From: FEB-10 sp963710645
Lineage (GTDB): Bacteria; Acidobacteriota; Thermoanaerobaculia; Thermoanaerobaculales; Sulfomarinibacteraceae
Reading direction: 5' to 3'
Assembly: GCA_963710645.1 (NCBI GenBank)
Contig: CAVQBD010000001.1
Span: 806,001 to 870,000, forward strand
Length of the DNA stretch: 64,000 bases
The translations under genes were made by a program, and so were the position numbers. Positions 23,379-32,594 of the stretch are shown one piece after another. How positions within the stretch are numbered: position 1 is the first letter of the stretch; the number at the start of each line of letters is the position of its first letter. A model generated the notes under the pieces. It searched no databases. It saw nothing but the letters and a program-made list of their open reading frames with translations, and was not told where the DNA came from.

Positions 23379-26099
23379 ATGTTGTCGTCATCTCGGGGTT
23401 CCCTTGTCCCCTTCCTTCTGCTCCTCATCGTCATCGCCACCGCCACCGCTGCCGCCGTGGAAGTGGAGTACGAGCTCTACACCCTTCCCAACGGCCTGAC
23501 GGTCATCCTCCACGAGGACCACAATTTGCCGCAGGTGAGTGTGAACACCTGGTTTTACGTGGGATCGAAGGACGATCCGCCGGGCAGGAGCGGCTTTGCT
23601 CATCTCTTCGAACACCTCATGTTCATGGGCTCGATGCGGGTGCCCGGAAGCGGCTATGATGACCTCATGGAGGCCGGCGGCGGCGCCAATAATGCCTCCA
23701 CCGGGTCCGATCGTACGAACTACCTGGTCTGGGGGCCGTCCTCGCTGCTGCCCACCCTGTTGTGGCTCGACGCCGACCGGCTGGATGGCTTGGGCCAGGC
23801 CATGACCCAGGAAAAGCTCGATCTGCAGCGGGATGTGGTGCTCAACGAACGTCGCGAGAATTACGAGAACTCTCCCTACGCCAAGGCCTATCTGATCATC
23901 CCAAAGGCAATCTACCCAGCGGATCACCCTTATCACGAGTCCGGGATCGGCGAGCCCGAGGACCTCGAGGCGGCGACTCTGGATGACGTGACCGGGTTCT
24001 TCGATACCTTCTACGTTCCCGGCAATGCCAGCCTCGTGGTGGCCGGTGATTTTGATTCGGTACAGGTGAAGGAGATCATCGGCGCCACCTTTGGCGCGGT
24101 GTCCGTCCGGCCCATGCCCGAACACCGCACGGCCCCGCCGGTGGCGCTCACCAAGGAGATCCGCCGGGTCGACAGCGATCGCGTGGAATCTCCCCGCCTT
24201 TACCTGGTGTGGCCGTCCCCGGCAATCTATGCCCCGGGCGACGCCGAGATGGACCTGGTGGCCGGGATTCTGGCCGACGGACCGTCGAGCCGGCTCCACC
24301 AGCGACTGGTGATGGACGAGCGGGTGGCGCGCAGCGTGGAGGCTTACCAGGCTTCCGAGGGGCTGGGTTCCTTGTTCCACATCGAGGTGACGGCGACCGA
24401 AGGCGGCGACCTCGAACAGATCAAGCGAGCGGTCCTGGAGGTGATGGAAGAGTTCAAGACCAGCGGACCAACCGCCGCTGAGCTTCAACGGGTCAAGGCG
24501 GCGCAGGAAGCATACTTCCTGAGGTCCATGGAAAACCTCATCCACCGGGCGGACAGCCTCAACGAATACCGCTATTACTTCGGTGAGCCCGACTCCTTCC
24601 AGCGGGACCTGGAACGATGGACCCTTGCGTCGGCAGAGGATGTCCAGGGTTGGGCCCAGAAGGTCTTCACCGACGGCCGTCTCGACCTGCGGATCTTGCC
24701 CGAGGACGCCTCGGTGGAGGACGCCGATCTGGACAAGCGTCCCGAGGCGTTCCCGGTTGCCGCCTACAGTCCGCCCGTGCCGGACAGCTTCACCTTGGAC
24801 AACGGGGTTGAAGTGGCTCTGGTGAGCCGTCCGGGCAGCGGGTTGTTCAGCGGTGCCCTCGTCGTCGACGGAGGTGAGCGTCTGGTGAGTGCCGACCGGG
24901 CCGGACTCGCCTCACTGACCGCCACCCTGCTGACCTCCGGCGCCGGTGGGCGGTCGGCCTCGGAGTACGCCGACGCCGTGGCGAGCCTGGGCGGCGATGT
25001 CCGGACATCGGTGAGCTGGCACGATCTGATCATCAATGTGCGTGGCCTCACCTCGCGTCTTGATTCGACCCTGGACCTTTTTGCCGACGCGGTCCTCAGG
25101 CCCAATTTCGCGATCGACGATTTTCAGCGCGAACGTGACCTCGCCATCGAGGGGATCCGTGCCACGGCCCAGAATCCCAATGCAGTGGCCTTTCTCACAG
25201 GACGGTCCATGGTCTATGGCGCAGATGACCCGAGGGGTCGGCCGTCGAGCGGTGTCGAATCCACCGTCGCCGCCATCGAGATCGACGACATCCGTGCGAT
25301 CCACCCCAAACTCGTCGCCCCGCAATCGGCACAATTCGTCTTTGTCGGCGATGTTGATGTCGCCACCTTGAAGACTGCGCTCGAGAAGAGATTCGGAAAC
25401 TGGTCCGAGGGGGGCGATTCCGCACCGACGACGCCGGCCGGTCTGACCGAAAACACCGGGCGCATGGCCATGGTGGATCGCCCCGGAGCACCCCAGACGG
25501 TGATCTATTTGATGCGTCCGGTGCCCGGTCCTGCCGATTCGGTGGACCGCGCCACCCGGAGTTGCGTCAACAGTCTCTTCGGATCCACTTTCACCAGTCG
25601 ATTGATGCGCAACCTCCGCGAGGAGCATGGTTACACCTACGGCGCGGCCAGCCGTTTCTACCAGCGAGGCGATCAGTACGAGCTTTTCGCCTACTCGGCG
25701 GTGCAGGGTGAGGTCACCGGCGCCGCGCTGGCCGAGTTCAAGAAGGAGTTCGACCGGTTGGCGAGTGGCGACATCAGCTCGGAGGAACTGCAGAAGTCCC
25801 TGAAAACCGTCCGCTACGACCTGACCAACACCGCTGAAAGCACGTCGTCAATGGCCTCCACCCTCGTTTCGCTGGCCTCAGACGGACGGCCGCTCGATGA
25901 CGTGGCCACCGCATTTGCGAGCCTGGAGGAGGTCGATCTGGAGGGTTCGAACGCCCTGGCGCGTTCCGGGCTTTTCGACTGGGACACCCTCTCCATCATG
26001 CTCGTGGGTGACGCCGAGACCGTGATCCCCCAACTGGAGGAGTTCGGTTTTCCGGCACCTGAGATCGTGGATATGGCGGGGAGGCCGGTGGCGCCGTAG
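23379..26099 (+). CDS. M16-family zinc peptidase, exported, two-repeat form
   Basis: 906-residue pitrilysin-type peptidase with an N-terminal signal sequence (LVPFLLLLIVIATATAAA). The inverted zinc motif HLFEH is at residues 75-79 and the distal Glu157 lies in VLNERRENYENSP, so the first half should be catalytic. The second half repeats the fold without HXXEH and carries the typical EEHGYTYGAASRF region that shapes the substrate chamber. Length matches fused two-domain M16 proteins. The ATG at 23379 follows AAGGAG at 6 nt; the open frame from 23262 lacks this support. It likely degrades peptides in the periplasm. Confidence 0.94.
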   Translation: MLSSSRGSLVPFLLLLIVIATATAAAVEVEYELYTLPNGLTVILHEDHNLPQVSVNTWFYVGSKDDPPGRSGFAHLFEHLMFMGSMRVPGSGYDDLMEAGGGANNASTGSDRTNYLVWGPSSLLPTLLWLDADRLDGLGQAMTQEKLDLQRDVVLNERRENYENSPYAKAYLIIPKAIYPADHPYHESGIGEPEDLEAATLDDVTGFFDTFYVPGNASLVVAGDFDSVQVKEIIGATFGAVSVRPMPEHRTAPPVALTKEIRRVDSDRVESPRLYLVWPSPAIYAPGDAEMDLVAGILADGPSSRLHQRLVMDERVARSVEAYQASEGLGSLFHIEVTATEGGDLEQIKRAVLEVMEEFKTSGPTAAELQRVKAAQEAYFLRSMENLIHRADSLNEYRYYFGEPDSFQRDLERWTLASAEDVQGWAQKVFTDGRLDLRILPEDASVEDADLDKRPEAFPVAAYSPPVPDSFTLDNGVEVALVSRPGSGLFSGALVVDGGERLVSADRAGLASLTATLLTSGAGGRSASEYADAVASLGGDVRTSVSWHDLIINVRGLTSRLDSTLDLFADAVLRPNFAIDDFQRERDLAIEGIRATAQNPNAVAFLTGRSMVYGADDPRGRPSSGVESTVAAIEIDDIRAIHPKLVAPQSAQFVFVGDVDVATLKTALEKRFGNWSEGGDSAPTTPAGLTENTGRMAMVDRPGAPQTVIYLMRPVPGPADSVDRATRSCVNSLFGSTFTSRLMRNLREEHGYTYGAASRFYQRGDQYELFAYSAVQGEVTGAALAEFKKEFDRLASGDISSEELQKSLKTVRYDLTNTAESTSSMASTLVSLASDGRPLDDVATAFASLEEVDLEGSNALARSGLFDWDTLSIMLVGDAETVIPQLEEFGFPAPEIVDMAGRPVAP

Positions 26100-26109
26100 A
26101 CGAACAGAT

Positions 26110-26160
26110 CAGAATTCTCAGTTCTTAATTCTCAATTCTTAATTTTGAATTTTGAATTAT
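26110..26160. repeat. AATTCTC/AATTTTG heptamer array
   Basis: Units such as AATTCTC, AGTTCTT, AATTCTC, AATTCTT and AATTTTG occupy the gap after the M16 gene, followed by a weak core GGTGTGTTGGGGCCC. No gene is seen in the gap. Confidence 0.8.
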
Positions 26161-26263
26161 TGGTGTGTTGGGGCCCATCCGCACAAAAACCTGACGTTTT
26201 CCTCATTTCTCCTTGGCTTGATGACTCCATATTTGGGACAGGTCAAAAGCAAAGGAGGAAGTC

Positions 26264-27934
26264 ATGGGAGCGAAACGAGTTGCGGTCATCGTGTCGATCG
26301 TGTTGTGTGTCGCCGGGATGGCGCCGGCGCAGACGGAGTGGGTCGTTTACCCCGACAATCCGGTGATCGGGTCGGGTGAACCGGGGGCTTGGGACGAAGG
26401 TGGGCGATTTAGCACGGCCGTCTTGTTTGACGGAACCGTCTATCACATGTGGTTTACGGGGGTGGATTCGGCGGGAGATATTGGTGGATTCGGACATGCC
26501 ACGTCGCAAGACGGCGTGACCTGGACGATGGATCCGGCCAACCCGGTGCTGACCCGCGGTGCACCGGGAGAGTGGGACGACGGGTTCCTGACCGTGAGCA
26601 CCGCCATCTACCACGAAAATCAATTCCACATGTGGTATGCCGCATTTCACGAGAATAGGGAGAGGACGGGCTATGCCACGTCTCCCGATGGGAGCGTCTG
26701 GACCAAGTACGTCGGCAACCCCGTACTCGACATCGGGCCCACCGGATCGTGGTACGACTGGCAGATTCGTCCCGGGCAAGTGATTGTCGAAGGAGACTCA
26801 TACAAGATGTGGTTCTCAGGATTGCAGACGCCGGACGGCAGTGTTCGGGTTGGCTATGCCGATTCGTCCGACGGCATCGCGTGGGAAATGCTCCCGGATC
26901 CCATCCTCGAGCCGGGCGTGTACCCGGGGGCCTGGGATGCGTACCGCGTTGTCAATCCCTCAGTTGTATCGAACGACTCCATCTATCACATGTGGTATGC
27001 GGGAACCATGATCGAGGGATCTCAGGAGATTGGCAAGATCGGATATGCCTTCTCAAACGATGGCGTCCACTGGACCAAACACGCCGACAATCCGGTCGTC
27101 GAGACGACCGATGAACGTGCAACCACAGCCCGGGTGATGTTTGACGGCGAAGAGTTCACGATGTGGTACAGCCATGGACCCGAACCATCCCAGTCTATCT
27201 CCCTTGCGACTTCGGGCTGCTGCCCAGGGGTCGATGGCCTCACCTACGTCCAGTTCATCCCGGCGGCGGCTGTGGCCTCCGGTGCCGAGGGTGCGTACTA
27301 CCAGACCGATGTGGATTTCAACAACGCCGGTGAGCAGCCGGTGTCGTACGAGTTCATGTGGTTGCCGCGCGGGGAGGACTGCTCGGATCCTGAGACATCC
27401 GACACCTTCACTCTCGGTGCCGGCATGAGCGTTCGCTACAGCAACCTCCTGTCCGAGGTCTTCGGGCTCGAGCCCAACGCGCTCGGCGCGTTGACAGTGC
27501 TGTCCTCGAGCCCCGATCTGCTCGCCATGAGCCGGACCTACAACATACCGGGTGACGGATCGGCCGGGACCTTCGGCCAGGCCATCCCTGCGGTGGCGCC
27601 CGGTGACTTCATAACAACCGGCGAGAGGCGGAGAATCCTCTTCGCCAGTGAGCACGACGATCTGCGCTTCAACGTGGGCTGCCAGAACGGCAGCGGTGAC
27701 GGGACCATGGTGGTCAGTCTCGAACTCTTCGACCAGGACGGGACCTCGCTCGAGCAGACGATGATGATCCTCAGGGCCTGGGGCAACGACCAGCTCAACC
27801 GGATCTTCCAGGACTACATGCCGGTGAACGGCTACGTCGATGTCTGGACCACCTTGCAGAACAAGAGCTTCTACTGCTACGGCTCTGTGCTGGACAACAT
27901 CACAAGCGATCCCACGACGGTTCTTCCTCAATGA
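26264..27934 (+). CDS. Secreted five-bladed beta-propeller (GH43/GH130-like fold) with SRTYN module
   Basis: 556-residue exported protein (signal peptide to APAQ). Residues ~25-320 form repeats of the five-bladed propeller seen in GH32/43/130 glycosidases. Each blade has an aromatic-Met-Trp motif: YHMWFTG, FHMWYAA, YKMWFSG, YHMWYAG and FTMWYSH, plus SxDGxxW turns. No catalytic acids can be assigned with confidence, so it could bind or cleave sugars. The C-terminal ~215 residues carry the SRTYN...GTFGQAIPA module also found twice in the M1 peptidase. The start is supported by AGGAGG 7 nt upstream. Confidence 0.85.
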   Translation: MGAKRVAVIVSIVLCVAGMAPAQTEWVVYPDNPVIGSGEPGAWDEGGRFSTAVLFDGTVYHMWFTGVDSAGDIGGFGHATSQDGVTWTMDPANPVLTRGAPGEWDDGFLTVSTAIYHENQFHMWYAAFHENRERTGYATSPDGSVWTKYVGNPVLDIGPTGSWYDWQIRPGQVIVEGDSYKMWFSGLQTPDGSVRVGYADSSDGIAWEMLPDPILEPGVYPGAWDAYRVVNPSVVSNDSIYHMWYAGTMIEGSQEIGKIGYAFSNDGVHWTKHADNPVVETTDERATTARVMFDGEEFTMWYSHGPEPSQSISLATSGCCPGVDGLTYVQFIPAAAVASGAEGAYYQTDVDFNNAGEQPVSYEFMWLPRGEDCSDPETSDTFTLGAGMSVRYSNLLSEVFGLEPNALGALTVLSSSPDLLAMSRTYNIPGDGSAGTFGQAIPAVAPGDFITTGERRRILFASEHDDLRFNVGCQNGSGDGTMVVSLELFDQDGTSLEQTMMILRAWGNDQLNRIFQDYMPVNGYVDVWTTLQNKSFYCYGSVLDNITSDPTTVLPQ

Positions 27935-27937
27935 AGA

Positions 27938-28012
27938 CCAGGCAGTAGGCAGTAGGTAGCAGGAAGTAGCCCCCGCCTGCCCGTCTTTGGCCGGTGGTGG
28001 GGGCAATCTTCA
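27938..28012. repeat. GCAGTAG heptamers flanked by C-rich and G-rich cores
   Basis: Units GCAGTAG, GCAGTAG, GTAGCAG and GAAGTAG run into CCCCCGCCTGCCCG, followed shortly by GGTGGTGGGGGC. This is the same modular layout as elsewhere, with another heptamer sequence. Confidence 0.8.
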
Positions 28013-28062
28013 ATATTGCGTCTTCAGTCGTGTTTTGACTCCGCCTATCTGGAGGAACCCCG

Positions 28063-31000
28063 ATGGCCCGAGTGATCCAATTCCGGTCGCAAGGCCAGAC
28101 GCACGGCCGAGGCTCGAGTCGCCAATCCTCCATCGACACCGGCTACAATAGACCCAAGGTGTCCACCCAAGTTGCGACGAGTTACCAGGAGGGGAAGCCA
28201 TTTCTCATCGGGGAGTGGCTCGTCGAACCCACTCTGAATCGAATATCCATGGGCGACGTCACGGTTCAGCTCGAACTGAAGGCCATGGACGTGCTGCTCT
28301 GTCTGGTTCGACATGATGGCGAAGTCGTCACCAAAAACGACCTATTCGACTCGGTGTGGGAGACCGAATTTGCGTCCGACAACACCGTTACGACCCGGAT
28401 CGCCGAAATCCGTAGAGCATTCGGAGATGATGCACGCAACCCCCGATACATAGAGACCATCCACAAACGTGGCTACCGGCTGATTGCGGAGGTCCGAGCC
28501 GCCCCTACAGCCGACGAAGTCGCGCCGCCGGTCCCCGAAGCCGCACCATCTCCGGAGGATGAACACAACCCCTACCCCGGCCTGGCCGCATTCTCCGAGG
28601 CGGACGCCGACAGCTTCTTCGGTCGCGAGACCGAAAGTGAGGCGCTGTGGCGAAAGATCACCGCGCGGCGGCTGCTGGCGGTCATCGGGCCCTCGGGAGT
28701 GGGAAAGAGCTCCCTGCTACGAGCCGGGGTCGCGCCACGAGCTCCACCCGGCTGGCGCGTGGTCGTGTTCACTCCGGGCGAGGCACCGGCGCTGTCGTTG
28801 GCCCGTGCGCTGGTGCCAGATCACTCGGGCGACCCGGCGGCCATGGCCCGCCTGCTCGGGCTTAACGACGCCGACACCGCCCTAGCGGTGGTCTCCAGAT
28901 GGCGAGGGCAGTTCAAAGAGGTCGTTCTCGTCGTCGATCAGTTCGAGGAGCTGTTCACGCTCAACCCGCCCGAGGAGCAGACAAGCTTCATCGAGCTGCT
29001 GCGCCGGATCGTGGACGCGGCCGACGTTCACCTGGTGCTGGCCATGCGGGACGACTATCTCTACAGGTGCCAGCAGTACGAGCAGATCGCACCGATCTTC
29101 AAGGACCTGACCCCGCTGCCCCCACCTCAGCCAGAGGGTCTCCGGCGAGCTCTGAAGGAGCCAGCCGCGCGGCAGCTCTATCGCTTCGAGAGCGAAATGC
29201 TGGTGGACCGGATGATCGCCGAGGTGGAGGGCGAGCGGGGAGCCCTGCCCCTGATGGCCTTTGCTGTCCACCGGCTGTGGGAGGAGCGGGACGGCGAGGA
29301 GCGGCTGCTGACCGAGGAGGCGTATGAACGCATCGGTGGGGTCGCCGGAGCCTTGGCAAAACATGCCGACGCGACCCTGGAGCGAATCGGTTTTAATCGG
29401 CTGCCGATCGTGCGGGAGTTGTTCCGCAACCTGGTGACCGCCGAGGGGACTCGCGCGGTTCGGGAGGTGGACGAGCTGTTGTCGGTGTTTGGGCAAATCC
29501 CGGTGGATAAACCCCCGGGCCGCGACAGTGCGGATGCGGGCCGGGGGTTTATCCACCGGCAATCTGAAGCAGCCGACGTCCTGGCTGCCTTGATCGACGC
29601 CCGACTGCTGACCGGCTACCGCGACCAGGGCGACGACGACCAGCCGACACGTCAGGTGGAGATCATCCACGAGTCACTGCTCGCCACCTGGCCTCGGTTG
29701 GTGCGCTGGCAGACCCAGGATGCCGACAGCGCGCGGCTACGGGACGAGCTGAGACAGACCGCGCGGGTCTGGGACGACCACAAGCGAGCGAACGATTACC
29801 TGTGGACCGGCAGGGCCTTCAGGGAGTTCTCGGTCTGGCGGGAGAACTACCCGGGCGGGCTCACCGACCTCGAGGAGGAATTCGCCGCCGCCATGACATC
29901 GCTGGCCACGCGCAAGCGACGACGGAGCAGGATGGTCGTGGCGGCAATCATTGCCGTGCTGCTGGCCGTCCTGGCGGTGGTTGGAACACTGTGGCAGCGC
30001 AGCGTGCAGGAGACCCGCCGCGCCGAGGCGGCGAAGCTGCTGGCCCTCGGCCAGCTCCGCCTCGTGGACTACCCGACCGCGACCCTCGCCCACGCCATCG
30101 CGAGCCTCGAGCTCGCCGACACACCCGAAGTGCGGCGCCTCGCCCTGCGCGCGTTGTGGGAAGGCCCGACTGCATTCGTCATCAACGAGGATGGCGCCTC
30201 CCAGGCAGAGTTCGCGGCTGGTGGAGAACGGCTCGTCCAGGTCACCCAGAGCCTCACCGAGGGACACCTTCGCATCGTGACCAGCGACGGATCGGGCATC
30301 CCGTTCGAGCGCGTCCACGACTCTCCCATGGCCCACGGATACACCAACCCGAACGGCGACGTGGCGTATACGACGCCGAATGTGGAAGAGGGAGTCCGCC
30401 AGAACCTTATGTTATGGTCGCTTCCCGACGGCCGAAAGCTCAACGAGACGTGGTTCGACCCGCCGACAACGCTATGGTCGTGGGTGTTCGCCTGGGACCC
30501 AAACAGGCTCCTGATCCCGGTGGGCGACGAAGAGGGGCCGTCGATCTACGCCTTCAACTTTGACGGAACGACCGAGCGGCTCGGAACGCTCGATCTCGAG
30601 GTCCGTGATCGTTTCTGGCATGGCCGTGCAGCTATGGATCGACACAAGGGTCGATGGTTTGTCACGATGGACGGCACCCGGGTCGTGGTCATCGAGATCG
30701 GCGAGGGCACCCTCTCGACGCCACGCCTCCTCGGTCATCATGAGGGTGACGGTCTCCGAATGGCCTTCGACCCGGAGGGCCGTCTCCTCGTGACCTCCAG
30801 CTCGGACGGTCGGATCAAGATTTGGCAGCCGACCGCGACGGCGCCACTGCTGGAGTTCGAGGGTCCTGCCCTCATCGATCATCTCGAGATCTCGAGCGAG
30901 ACGTCCCGGCTCGAGGCGTACTCGCTGGAAGACGGGGCGGTCACGGCCTGGGTCTGGTCGCTCGAGGACGGCACCGCACGACTGATGCGGAACTTCGACT

Positions 31001-32322
31001 GTGGTCCCGAACACAACCTCTACTCGTTGTTTCTCGGAGTTGGCTGGGACCCCTCTCGCCGACTGTTCGCCAAATGCGGTCCAGGCGAAAGCACCCGGTT
31101 GTGGTCGCTGTCGGCGCCGGTCGGCGCTGACCCACTCGTGCTCCGGCGCGGGGGCTCTGCGACCGCCTTCGGCCTCTCGTTCCACCCAGGCGGCAGCTGG
31201 ATCGCCACCGCGCAAATTCCGGGCCTAAGCCTGTGGCCATTGAGCAGGTCCTACCCGTGGGTCATCAGAACCCACACCAGTCCCGTGGAGACCGTGGACT
31301 TCGGGCCTGACGGGGCCTGGCTTGTCTCCGGATCGGACGATGGCATCGTTCGCCTGTCGCCGCTTACCGGAGAGGTGCCAGGGACGAGCTCCTTCAAATA
31401 CGACGCCGGAGCGTGGATCCACAAGTTAGGCTCCTCACCCGATGGCGCGACGCTCTTGGTGGGCGCCCACTACGTCGGCACATGGTTGGTTCCGCTCGAC
31501 GGGCGCCCGCCTTCCCGGCTCGGGTCTTTGAGGTCTGTGTACAGCGTCGGTTTCAGCTCTGACGGACGCCTCGCGGTCGCGGCCGGCTATGGAGATGACA
31601 GCGCAACCAGAATCCACGTTTACCGCACCGACACGCAGGAAGAGATTGCCGTTCTCGAGCCTGAAGAAACCAAGGCCTCAATCTGGGTGGACGAGAAGCG
31701 GAGCGTCCTGCCCGATGGTCGGATCATGGCGGCGGTCTGGTCCTCCGGAATCTGGATCTCGGATCCGACGACAGGTTCCCACGAGCACTTGTTCGAATGC
31801 GATGGTCTTCCGGGATTTGCAGTCAGCGCGGACGGTCGACGGATCGTGCTTGTCGAACTGGCCGATGGGAACGCTCTCGGTGCACCCAGCCGAGTCCTTC
31901 TCCTGGACCGCGACACCGGCACCACGACCCACCTCGAGCGCCACGGCGACCAAGTGTGGTCGGTCGCCATGAACGCCACGGGCACCATCGTGGCAACCGG
32001 TGACAGGGAGGGAGTGCTGCGGGTCGGGTCGACGAGCGGCGCGGAGCCGCACCTGCTGCTCGGCCACGAGGGGTTGATCTCGGATGTGGAGATCGACCCC
32101 CTCGGCCGCTGGATCGCCACCGGCGGCAAGGACACCACGGTCCGCATCTGGCCCATGCCCGACCTCTCCATGCCGCCGCTCCACACCCTCCCGCATGACA
32201 AGCTCCTCGCCAAGCTCAAATCCCTGACCAACCTCCGCATGGCCCGCGACGCCGAGTCCCCCACCGGCTGGACCCTCACCCACGGTCCTTTCCCGGGGTG
32301 GGAAACGGTGCCAACTTGGTGA
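28063..32322 (+). CDS. Winged-helix / nSTAND ATPase / TM / WD40 sensor protein
   Basis: 1419-residue multidomain regulator. Residues ~48-140 are an OmpR/PhoB-type winged helix (DVLLCLVRHDGEVVTKNDLFDSVW; RYIETIHKRGYRL), as in CadC-like transcription factors. An nSTAND1-type ATPase follows: NPYPGLAAFSEADADSFFGRE, P-loop GPSGVGKSS from residue 209, and Walker B VVLVVDQFEELF near 290. A single transmembrane helix lies at ~623-645, then a WD40 propeller fills ~700-1400 (for example VAMNATGTIVATGDREGVLRV). The architecture suggests a membrane-anchored regulator sensing with its propeller. A 60-bp perfect palindrome is inserted in frame (residues 480-499). GGAGG precedes the ATG. Its target genes are unknown. 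Confidence 0.9.
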   Translation: MARVIQFRSQGQTHGRGSSRQSSIDTGYNRPKVSTQVATSYQEGKPFLIGEWLVEPTLNRISMGDVTVQLELKAMDVLLCLVRHDGEVVTKNDLFDSVWETEFASDNTVTTRIAEIRRAFGDDARNPRYIETIHKRGYRLIAEVRAAPTADEVAPPVPEAAPSPEDEHNPYPGLAAFSEADADSFFGRETESEALWRKITARRLLAVIGPSGVGKSSLLRAGVAPRAPPGWRVVVFTPGEAPALSLARALVPDHSGDPAAMARLLGLNDADTALAVVSRWRGQFKEVVLVVDQFEELFTLNPPEEQTSFIELLRRIVDAADVHLVLAMRDDYLYRCQQYEQIAPIFKDLTPLPPPQPEGLRRALKEPAARQLYRFESEMLVDRMIAEVEGERGALPLMAFAVHRLWEERDGEERLLTEEAYERIGGVAGALAKHADATLERIGFNRLPIVRELFRNLVTAEGTRAVREVDELLSVFGQIPVDKPPGRDSADAGRGFIHRQSEAADVLAALIDARLLTGYRDQGDDDQPTRQVEIIHESLLATWPRLVRWQTQDADSARLRDELRQTARVWDDHKRANDYLWTGRAFREFSVWRENYPGGLTDLEEEFAAAMTSLATRKRRRSRMVVAAIIAVLLAVLAVVGTLWQRSVQETRRAEAAKLLALGQLRLVDYPTATLAHAIASLELADTPEVRRLALRALWEGPTAFVINEDGASQAEFAAGGERLVQVTQSLTEGHLRIVTSDGSGIPFERVHDSPMAHGYTNPNGDVAYTTPNVEEGVRQNLMLWSLPDGRKLNETWFDPPTTLWSWVFAWDPNRLLIPVGDEEGPSIYAFNFDGTTERLGTLDLEVRDRFWHGRAAMDRHKGRWFVTMDGTRVVVIEIGEGTLSTPRLLGHHEGDGLRMAFDPEGRLLVTSSSDGRIKIWQPTATAPLLEFEGPALIDHLEISSETSRLEAYSLEDGAVTAWVWSLEDGTARLMRNFDCGPEHNLYSLFLGVGWDPSRRLFAKCGPGESTRLWSLSAPVGADPLVLRRGGSATAFGLSFHPGGSWIATAQIPGLSLWPLSRSYPWVIRTHTSPVETVDFGPDGAWLVSGSDDGIVRLSPLTGEVPGTSSFKYDAGAWIHKLGSSPDGATLLVGAHYVGTWLVPLDGRPPSRLGSLRSVYSVGFSSDGRLAVAAGYGDDSATRIHVYRTDTQEEIAVLEPEETKASIWVDEKRSVLPDGRIMAAVWSSGIWISDPTTGSHEHLFECDGLPGFAVSADGRRIVLVELADGNALGAPSRVLLLDRDTGTTTHLERHGDQVWSVAMNATGTIVATGDREGVLRVGSTSGAEPHLLLGHEGLISDVEIDPLGRWIATGGKDTTVRIWPMPDLSMPPLHTLPHDKLLAKLKSLTNLRMARDAESPTGWTLTHGPFPGWETVPTW
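29500..29559. repeat. Palindromic element inserted in frame inside the nSTAND gene
   Basis: Arms CCGGTGGATAAACCCCCGG (29500-29518) and its exact reverse complement (29541-29559) flank a 22-nt loop. Sixty bases equal 20 codons, so the reading frame survives. The encoded residues (PVDKPPG...GRGFIHR) look foreign between the ATPase helices. Confidence 0.85.
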
Positions 32323-32594
32323 CCCCTGGCCGCCCGCCTGCCAAATTCGAACATGTCGGCACCGGGCACCGCCGCAGATGTATCGACTACGTACTCAGTT
32401 CCGATTTCGACGGTGCCTGGCTCCGACCCGCGCGTTCGCGGTGCGCTCGAATAGGCACGCCCCGCCGTCGCGCCCACATGCTTCGGGCGGGGAGGGAAAG
32501 TTGGGATCCAGCGATCAGCATTCCGGGTGGACGGGAATTCAAAATTTAGAATTCAAAATTGAGAATTTAATTTCCGGTGTTGAAACGAGAGAGA
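32323..32594. repeat. Gap with REP-like fragments and AATT heptamers
   Basis: GGTGCC/GGCACC palindromic fragments (about 32306-32370) overlap the end of the sensor gene. A 31-bp element (32409-32439) is an inverted near-copy of 12187-12217. At 32523-32570 the core GGGTGGACGGG leads into AATTCAA/AATTTAG/AATTGAG heptamers. No gene is supported. Confidence 0.65.
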
